Below, in pieces: positions 56,377 through 64,000 of a stretch of 64,000 bases of DNA (its first letter is position 1; each line of letters starts with the position of its first letter). The position numbers were made by a program, and so were the translations under genes. The notes below the pieces were generated by a model that saw nothing but the letters and a program-made list of their open reading frames with translations, ran no database searches and was not told where the DNA came from. Source of the stretch: Leptasterias polaris (taxonomy: Eukaryota; Echinodermata; Asteroidea; Forcipulatida; Asteriidae); NCBI GenBank assembly GCA_037783415.1, contig JAZGTN010000015.1, positions 2,418,001 through 2,482,000 of the forward strand. The letters run 5' to 3'.

Positions 56377-58155
56377 TGTGAACCACCATTAAGACCAAAG
56401 TATTTTCTTAAAGGTATTATACAGGATTGATTGGGATAAAACATATTGTTTAGTTTTATTTTGAAAGCTTACTGAATGTAAAGTTCATACCAGAACAATT
56501 TTTTCTGTGAAATGTTTCCATGTTTGAGAAAACTGTATCTGAAAACCTGAAAAGAATTAGCAGCTGATTTCGGTTGTTACAACCAAGCTTAAGGACAATG
56601 TGTTTACAGGCTGAATATTGTGCATGGATTTTCACTATTTTCTCCTGACTCACACGACGGATTAAGCCCAAACTTTCACAGGTTTGTTTTTTCATGTATA
56701 TGGTTAATCACACAAAACATGAACACTGTCTGTGACTATTTTGTCACCTCTACCAATCCTGTATGATACCTTTAAATCTTAATAAAACTCGAGGAATATT
56801 CATTCAGATCTTTCACTTTTGTTAACACTTTTTGTTTAGGAGTAAATCTCCCTATTTTGTTTAGAGGTAACTAACAAAAAACCAAAGGTTACGCTTATCC
56901 AAATCATGTTACGCTATTGTAATTGCAAATAAGTATTTTTGTACAGAAACATACACCATGTGACCTTTGACATCGTGGTTTACAAAAGAGCCTGGACTTC
57001 CTGCAGGCACGATTTGTACGAAGCCCAATGGAAGAAAGCATAAAATCTGATACTTTTTCAGAGATTTCACTGTCGTATTTTCAACAACTTTTGATATGAA
57101 GAAAAGAGGGCACATCTTCAAAACTTGTTCCGCTGTTATTTTAGAACTCTTGGATTGATGTGGAGATTTATAACACAAGGTGTAAAATTTCTCTCATGGT
57201 CAGTGTAGTCTCTCGCCTGCCAGAAAGGCCCCGGAATGTACAAGGTCACACGGTCTACAATAAGGATCAGTGCTATCCGAAAAGCATTGCAGCTCTTAAA
57301 TAGTTTACTTCAGGCCGTTGGACTCCATTTTGTTTTTTTCTCCTATTTATTTGAGTGCAACCAAAATGAGGCTTGAAGACAAATTGATCTGGTCACGTTT
57401 TTATTAACATCATCATGTACACAGGGAGCATGACTTTAACTTGATGAAGAATTGAGCAATTGTCTCAAATGAAAATCATGATAACTAATACACTGGATAA
57501 GTATTTTCAGTGTTGTTTTGTCCGTTTATTTTCGTCAAGGAAAGCTGGGTTGTTTTTTTTCGTGGAAACACGCGGCACTCCTTGGAGATAGTGAAATGCC
57601 ATTAAAAGTGAAGACAGCCAAAACCTCAGGGATTATATCAATGTGATGATCCGGCCATTTCTCACGGCCAAGATTTTTTGTCATTCACAGTGCGTGAATA
57701 CTGTATTTTCTCAAAAGAGAGAAAAAAACAACTTGCGCTTCAAAGAGAGCTGTATTCTTTTTGCTTTGATAGGTCATGGATTCTTTATGCCAGCAGTACT
57801 CTCAAAGAAAAATGACTCCGGCAATTCCATGAAAATAATCCTGTCAGGGTTTGAAGTGAAACAAAATTGCAGATTCCTGGCGCTAACTGGTTGAGCACAG
57901 ATTGGCTGAAAAACGGTGTACTATATCCAAGCGTTCTGATTAAAGAAGAAAAAAATTCCTGATTTTGTTTTTGTTGAGTGATTAAATAAATCATTTATTA
58001 TTTTGAATTGAAGAAATTTTTTGATAAGTTTGTTATCAAAAAAGTGATTGTTTTGATAAATTTGTTGGACTCTTTGTCCCATCTATACGCTTAATTTCAT
58101 AATTTAAATGGAATTTGTTCTTTTTGAATCTATACATTAAAATTCTCTGAATAAA
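56377..58155 (+). other. PPARGC1: Probable PPARGC1 3' UTR
   Basis: After the stop at 56374-56376 there is an inverted MITE copy (56410-56776), an AATAAA at 56781-56786 and long unique sequence to another AATAAA at 58150-58155. Either signal could end the message. No further gene is visible on the plus strand. Confidence 0.4.
56410..56776 (-). mobile_element. MITE-like element with TTAAAGGTAT ends, copy 3
   Basis: The left end ttaaaggtattatacagg and the right end cctgtatgatacctttaa are inverted copies. The interior is the reverse complement of 12855-13231 (cagctgatttcggttgtt, gcccaaactttcacagg). It begins 33 bp after the PPARGC1 stop codon, so the message could carry it. Confidence 0.7.
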
Positions 58156-58917
58156 GCACGTGGAAATTATACATGAAATACTGTAACAAGCAGTGAAAAT
58201 ATCTGGGGTTTTTTGGACTAAAAATTTATCAAGGGGAAGTTTTATACCATGTGGAAATCTTACCGATGCACATCCTTTAAAACAGTATGGGTGATCATCG
58301 AATAAGCTAACTGTTGAGAAAGTTCATCCATCTGAATTGTTATCAAAGTCGACAGTGACAGTATTTTTATATTTTCTCCAACTTGTATTCAGCTGAAACT
58401 TTCATTGGTAATTTTGCCTCAAAACCAATCTATGACTCTAACTTTAATCACCGGTTGGGTTTATGGTGAAAACCAGAGTTTGTACAGGTACCTTATATTT
58501 TGGTTATCAAAGAATACAGATGTAGAAGGCCTGCATTCTTTTTGAAACATTGTAACAGGCCAAGTTCGAGCAAGGACCATTGGTTGTTAAGTCATGTCAA
58601 CATTTCTTATAACTGTCCACTCTGCTATTGATGAGTAGCGTAGTCCAACTATTGTCCACAAGACAGAGTTCGGGCCAACTTAGTGTCAACAATAGTCTTT
58701 GTACGAACTTGGGCATAAATTGTTAACTCTAGTCTGCACTCCTTGGTAGAATGAAAACCAATACTCATGATTGCTTGTTCACAGGGAACATGTCCTAAAA
58801 TGGTGCCTGCAATGTTTAAATTTATTTCAAATTGGATGTAACTTAAAGGAAAAGTTACAAGAGATGTTGCAATTAAATTGATGACAAGTGAAGAAAATCT
58901 TGCAAAAACTGTTATTG

Positions 58918-58923
58918 TTTATT
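58918..58923 (-). other. Candidate polyadenylation signal of the minus-strand gene
   Basis: TTTATT on the plus strand, that is AATAAA on the minus strand, 427 bp beyond the minus-strand stop codon. It leaves about 760 bp between the two convergent genes. Confidence 0.4.
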
Positions 58924-59349
58924 TTTGTCATGTTGATATTATTAGTAAATAACACCTTTGTTTTTTGTTTTTTTTAAATACCTTTTTTAACATTACACTG
59001 AAGGTTTTAATGGAAAAATCTGAAACAATTTGTACAAATGCATCTTTAATAAGGAAAAAGAAATAACAATTGCCCAAAATTAACTACAAGACGGATGCCA
59101 TGCTGTAGTTTACATATAGCTGTGCGCAAAGGCGTCTCTGAAAGAATCATTGTTCCCCCCCTAAAATAAATAGTTAATGAAATAACCCTTCGGATAATTA
59201 CAAAAGAAGCGCATACACAAAACATGAACCACATTCGCTATTATTTTGCTTGACTGATTTAAAAAAAAAATATGTATGATGTTGACATTTCGAGAAATAA
59301 TTTGCATTACAAAAAGTCTGCTTAGTTTTAAAGTATGGTGGGCGGAGCT

Positions 59350-62300
59350 CTAGTTCAATCTAGCAGGTGTGCCTCTATCAAAGCATGCACACAGTCCCCT
59401 CCAGCACCCTGCAGAGGATCCACTCTGCTGCTTGTCGTCCATTTCAGCCCATGGGTTGATACTTAAATAGGAAGTTGATGCTGTTAAATGAGATATGAAA
59501 AAATACATAAGTTAGGTAAAACGAAACATATTCTGTAGACTACTCATGGCCGAGTGGTTGAGTGCACTGGACTCAAGTTCTGTGGGTTTGAATCCCGGTC
59601 ATGACACTTGTGTCCTTGAGCAAGATGCTTTACTATAATTGCTTCTCTTCACCCAGGAGTATAAATGGGTAGAGGCTGATATTGTGTTTGACAAAGCCTT
59701 TTGAGCGCCACGGCATCCTAGGGAGCTGAGTGCTTTCAGATGCCTGAGAAAGGCTTCATACCTGAAGCCATTCTCAAATTCAAATTTTTGGGTGAACCAT
59801 TACCTCTTTCTCTAAAACTACGTTACTTCTAAGGGGTCAATTTTTATGGTCATTAATTTTCGTATATCCATGCTGTTCAGATAAAACAAAAAGAAAAAAT
59901 TAAACAATTATTATATCAAAAGACAACTTAAGAAAGCTAATAACTTTTCATTGTTGGCATAATATTTACACGTACCTTTAAGATGGCTTGGGACCTCGAT
60001 CTTACGTCTCCTTGTCTGTTTGGTCGGTACCCCGCCAGGTGTTGACATTCCAGAGGGTGAAGAGAGGTCTTCATTTTCAAGAACGGTACCCATCAGACAG
60101 TTGGTTTCGTTAGTCACCGAAATATCTGAAAGACTTTAATATTCAAATCATTGGTACCACAGAGTGCCACAAAGTACCATACCTTCTAGGCTAGCTTTGG
60201 GTCCTTGGGGTTTCTTCTGTTTGTGCAGCTGATACTGGTACCTAACCACAAAGTACCATACTTTCCGGGGTGCATGGGTTTCTTCTGTTTGTACAGCTAG
60301 CACTGGTACCACAGACTGCCACAAAGTACCATACCTTCGAGGCTAGCATTGGGTGCATGGGTTTTTTCTGTTTGTACAGCTGACACTGGTACCACAGACT
60401 GCCACAAAGTACCATACCTTCGAGGCTAGCATTGGGTGCATGGGTTTTTTCTGTTTGTACAGCTAGCACTGGTACCACAGACTGTCACAAAGTACCATAC
60501 CTTCCAGGCTAGCATTGGGTGCATGGGTTTTTTCTGTTTGTACAGCTAGCACTGGTACCACAGACTGCCACAAAGTACCATACTTTCCAGGCTAGCATTG
60601 GGTGCATGGGTTTTTTCTGTTTGTACAGCTAGCACTGGTACCACAGACTGCCACAAAGTACCATACCTTCCAGGCTAGCATTGGGTGCATGGGTTTCTTC
60701 TGTTTGTACAGCTAGCACTGGTACCACAGACTGCCACAAAGTACCATACCTTCCAGGCTAGCATTGGGTGCATGGGTTTCTTCTGTTTGTACAGCTAGCA
60801 CTGGTACCACAGACTGTCACAAAGTACCATACTTTCCAGGCTAGCATTGGGTGCATGGGTTTCTTCTGTTTGTACAGCTAGCACTGGTACCACAGACTGT
60901 CACAAAGTACCATACTTTCCAGGCTAGCATTGGGTGCATGGGTTTTTTCTGTTTGTACAGCTAGCACTGGTACCACAGACTGTCACAAAGTACAATACCT
61001 TCTTGGCTAGTAATGGGTGCATGGGTTTCTTCTGTTTGTACTGTTGGTATATGTGGAAACCCCATGGCTTGTGTACTGTGTACTTATTCTCAACAGTCTC
61101 CTGTAGAATTTTGTAGCAAGAGCGGGGGCCTGATTTCATACAGCAAACATTGCTTAAAAATGGTCTGCTAAAAAGCAAAGAAAGGCAGGATACCAATCAC
61201 AGATTGAACATGTGACATGGTATTTTGGCTGGTAAGCATGTTTTTGCTGTGCTTAGCTACATTTTGAACTTCAGCAGCTCTTAAATTGGGCCCTGTTGGG
61301 CGGTGGGTGTTTTAAAAATAGAAATACGTGGATCAGCTGACAAGTTGAGTTACCAGTAAATCTACTCACCCAAAATCCGTTTCATCCAACGTTGACATTG
61401 ACTGGTTGAATCTGAGGTCAGTCTGAGATCCAATGCTGATGGTTTCCATTGTGGGCTAAATCATGAAGAATTAGAGACGAGTCGGGGTGAATAATTCTTC
61501 TTGAAGTCTATGTAATCCTTAAAAACTTGTTAAGAGTTGCAACTCAACATATCTGGTTTTATTGACAAGCAAACACTGGATGGTATTTTTATAAGGAGTT
61601 AAAAGTAACACTATAACCACAGTTTTTTCTTAAATTGTACTCCTAGCTATAGTGAAGCAATTATGGTTGAAGGCATTTCCTAATTATACATCTTTCTCTA
61701 GCAGTAACTGAGTAATGTCTGTCTACAGGCTTTATGGTGAAATTGTCCCCTTGTTTTAGCAATGTCTCAAACAATTAAGTCTGCGAAACTTTTGAAGGCC
61801 AAGATCAGGGCAACGGAGGCTATGGTCTCCTGTCCTCTGTTTAATTTCAGGCCTGATGCATACCAGTGGACTGATGAACCTGTTGGCAAAGATATATTGA
61901 ATATGTACCTTGGGAGTGTCCACAGTGAACCCTTGAGTTCCAGTGATTTGCTCTAGAATCTCCACCTTTTTCTGTAAGTAGGCAACCTCGGCAGATAGCT
62001 GTTGAAATAAATGTTGAACGGCTCTTTGTATAGGCTAAAAACAGGTGCGTTAAGGGTTTCCACATTGTTGTTTGTTAAACAACTAATGGAAGCGCATGAG
62101 TGCATTGTCGCAGAATAAAATCACAAGGTGAAATCTGGAGGATTCGCTTTGTGAACATGAAAAATTCAGATTTCACTGTGTGATTGTATTCTGCAACAAG
62201 GCATGAAGGATATGCATTTAATATTTGTTCACATAAAAACTCACACACAGATCCTTGTCATTTGAAATTTGTGCAAAATAAACACCAAAAAGACACGGAA

Positions 62301-63819
62301 ACTCGTCCACCTCACACCCTGAAAATTCTTTTCAAAACCTAAACGATGAACAACACCATGTAACACCAACCTTGTCGGTCATGACACGACTTTGCCTCGT
62401 TTAGACAAACAGAAAGGGAACGATTATTTGGGAGCGACGCTGTGAAGTGACCAATAATTATCGGTATTGGACTCTAGTATTAAATTGTGGAGCGTCGTGG
62501 CAGTACACATGGCAAAATATAGGATGACATGTGATGCATTTTCAACCAATCAAGCATCTCTGCCTGTGGAATAGGCCCTTTTTTAAACCACGGCTTGAAA
62601 CTGGGCTCCGTCTGCCCAAGTCGTGGTTTTGAAAAAGGTCCATAATATAAAATTTAAAAGACTTTGCTATTCTTACTTTAGTATTCTCGTACACCAGGAG
62701 ACTACTGGATAATGCTCTGTCTACATATAGGTCTTGAGTTGATAGACTCCCTGGTTGTACTGAAGAGTGACTGGCAGGAAGACTAGCTTCAGTGTGCGAA
62801 CCTTTGTAGTGGTCGCCTACCTTGCCGAGAAGTTTTGCAATTTCTTCAGAGAGTGAAACACCTTTTGAAGACGAAGTAAAGGATTAATAAATAATCACCA
62901 AAACAAGACAACGAAATGATCGAAAAGTTCACCGATCTCATTACCATCATCATCATTACCACCATCATGGCCGAGCGGATAAGAGCATCGAACTCAAGCT
63001 CTGGTGTTTCTGATCAGCAGAGTGTGGGTTCGAATCCCAGTCGTGACACTTGTGTCCTTAAGCAAGACACTTAACCACATGCTTCGTCCTTCGGATGGGA
63101 CGTTAAGCCGTAGGTCCCGTGTGTTGTGTAATGCACGTAAAAGAACCTAGTGCACTTATCGTAAAGAGAAGGGATTCGCCCCGGTGTTCCTGGTTTGATT
63201 GGCTGCATATTGCGCCACAGCACCTTGTAAACCATTACATGGTGCTATGCAAAGGAATAGGTCTCATACTTCAACACGTAACCCCACATACCTTGTAGGA
63301 AAAATACTGAGCGCTTTGAGACACCCATCGGGAGTATAAAGCGCTATAAGAACTGCGTATTATTATTATTATTATCATCAAGGCTTTAGTTGTCCACTTG
63401 TTGGACAAGGCCCTCCTCATAAAACTTGCATTTAACTCTCTCTCTAGCCAATCTGTATTTCCTCCCATTCACATCAATGTAACCAAACCGAGGTTGAAAT
63501 GAGAAATAATCTGGTTCCTTTTTGTACAATGAATATTAGCATTCATTACTGTTTGGGGATACAGGGAATATGACCAACATGGTGGCAGCAAAAGATTATT
63601 ATTCTACTCTTCAAACAAAATAATAATATCGCCTTTAAATACAAACCTTTGCTATCTAGGGTGCAAGGTGCTATCCCAGTCATGGAATCGTGTAACTTCT
63701 GCTCAACACACATTCTCAAATATTGGAGATGTTGAGTCAAGTCACTCGTAATATTCACATCTTCTGACAGCAGAGGGTGGTACTTCTCGCTTTTGCCAGT
63801 GAAACCAAAAGTTGCTGGG
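59350..63819 (-). CDS. Unidentified coiled-coil protein, 3' part (continues beyond window)
   Basis: Exons in transcript order: 63647-63819, 62677-62861, 61909-61998, 61370-61455, then after a gap 60183-60228, 59976-60125 and 59350-59480 with stop TAG. The first four agree in phase, and so do the last three. Between them the phases do not match (2 out, 0 in), so an exon is missing or a border is wrong; 60999-61100 is a candidate extra exon (phase 0 to 0) but does not repair this. The third exon (LSAEVAYLQKKVEILEQITG) is a coiled coil; residues nearby include LSEEIAKLLGKV and LTQHLQYLRMC. A later exon ends KQTRRRKIEVPSH (basic). The C-terminus is rich in cysteine: GCWRGLCACFDRG. I do not recognise the family. 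The 5' exons lie beyond 64000. The array of 83-bp units lies inside it. Confidence 0.7.
59545..59735 (+). mobile_element. SINE family 2, 3'-shortened copy
   Basis: Head catggccgagtggttgagtg with the B box gggtttgaatcccgg, then gacacttgtgtccttgagc. The middle part resembling the copy at 23028 is kept, while the att tail is missing. It sits in the last intron of the minus-strand gene, antisense to it. Confidence 0.65.
60151..61042 (-). repeat. 83-bp tandem array carrying a mini-exon with splice sites
   Basis: The anchor ggctagcatt recurs at 60341, 60424, 60507, 60590, 60673, 60756, 60839, 60922 and (as ggctagtaat) 61005, an exact 83-bp period. A copy at 60189 and a shortened copy near 60265 precede these, so there are about 11 units. 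On the minus strand each unit reads accagtgctag, then a 45-bp exon-like block (CTGTACAAACAGAAGAAACC..., LYKQKKPMHPMLA), then the donor-like gtatgg. The copy at 60183-60228 differs (LHKQKKPQGPKASLE) and alone has the phase that fits the following exon. The 38 bp between blocks are too short for a normal intron. Confidence 0.9.
60183..60228 (-). CDS. Probable authentic mini-exon at the end of the 83-bp array
   Basis: Minus-strand acceptor taccagtatcag, donor gtatgg. It reads LHKQKKPQGPKASLE plus one base. That base completes GAT (D) with the next exon at 60125 (ISVTNETNC...). It has one more base than the array copies in the shared block, so only this copy leads in phase into the rest of the gene. 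Confidence 0.55.
60999..61100 (-). CDS. Candidate exon at the other edge of the 83-bp array
   Basis: Minus-strand acceptor aaaattctacag, donor gtattg. It is 102 nt, phase 0 to 0, and reads ETVENKYTVHKPWGFHIY, then QQYKQKKPMHPLLAKK. Its last third is the 83-bp-unit exon block. It is either a true exon from which the array grew or an array edge fused to unique sequence. Confidence 0.4.
61127..61300. mobile_element. Foldback element with GGGCCC ends, copy 7
   Basis: Left end ggggcctgatttcatacagc, right end agcagctcttaaattgggccc shortened here to the family core. The interior shows gtgacatggtattttggctgg and gctgtgcttagctac. It lies in an intron of the minus-strand gene. Confidence 0.6.
62966..63376 (+). 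mobile_element. SINE family 2, full-length copy
   Basis: tRNA-Leu-like head (catggccgagcggataagag, gaactcaagctctgg, B box gggttcgaatcccag) followed by the whole body: gacacttgtgtccttaagc, ttcggatgggacgttaagcc, gtgcacgtaaaagaacc, gattggctgcatattgcg, and an att-repeat tail at 63355-63376. It is the best reference copy in the window. It is antisense to the gene that holds it. Confidence 0.8.
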
Positions 63820-64000
63820 CTGTATGATGAAATAACGTCAGAAGAATATTTTAATCAATGTAAGGGGTATAACACATAGAGACAGGCCTGGATTTATACG
63901 GAGGTCATGACCTCTGTTGCCACTGGCCTTGGCCTCGGTGCTCTTTCAAAACTTTCCCATAGACTTTAAGATTTTCCAATGGAAGTGCCCATTGAAAATA

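Noticed and set aside
60242..60478. 78-residue minus-strand open frame through the 83-bp array
   Set aside because: 83 bp is not a multiple of three, so the frame only shifts among repeat units; the real signal is the splice-flanked block.
63000..63060. tRNA-Leu gene
   Set aside because: It is the head of a SINE whose body and att tail continue beyond it; other copies occur in the window.

Overview
The window looks like animal nuclear DNA from an invertebrate deuterostome, most likely an echinoderm and possibly a sea star (inference). Genes have many small exons with GT..AG introns, the base composition is AT-rich, and three different tRNA-derived SINE families and many short foldback elements fill the introns and spacers. 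Two genes are recognisable orthologues of vertebrate genes but clearly diverged: an epsinR/CLINT1 and a PGC-1 family coactivator. I cannot name the species.

Layout. 1-3.9 kb: repeats only. 3925-5025 (-): an intronless class A GPCR. 5-14.8 kb: repeat-rich spacer with an inverted repeat pair, a degenerate array at 8.2-8.9 kb and GGTCA-palindrome repeats. 14825-24528 (+): a nine-exon secreted lectin gene (signal peptide, C-type lectin domain, half of a second one, fibronectin III, PAN/apple-like domain); the exon phases close exactly to 432 residues. 24.5-27.5 kb: spacer. 27593-41676 (+): CLINT1, with an ENTH domain and a Q/M/G-rich tail; four frame-preserving microexons are inferred in the tail. 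41.7-49.7 kb: 3' UTR and repeats. 49731-56376 (+): the PGC-1 gene, 804 residues, with LxxLL, DHDY, RS and RRM elements. 59350-63819 (-): the 3' part of an unidentified coiled-coil gene that continues past the window end and converges on PGC-1.

The genes do not form an obvious pathway; this is ordinary animal gene order. The most interesting points are: an 83-bp tandem array carrying a splice-site-flanked mini-exon (60.15-61.04 kb); a 69-bp duplication of a CLINT1 splice acceptor that creates a poison acceptor (31.53-31.67 kb); a hAT-like element inserted just behind a CLINT1 microexon (35.84-36.62 kb); another hAT-like element carrying TCF/LEF-like sites upstream of PGC-1 (47.97-48.69 kb); dispersed repeats containing perfect GGTCAnnnTGACC palindromes; and the unusual lectin architecture with a decayed extra lectin exon in an intron. 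All exon borders were read by eye from splice consensus and reading phase; no transcript data were available.
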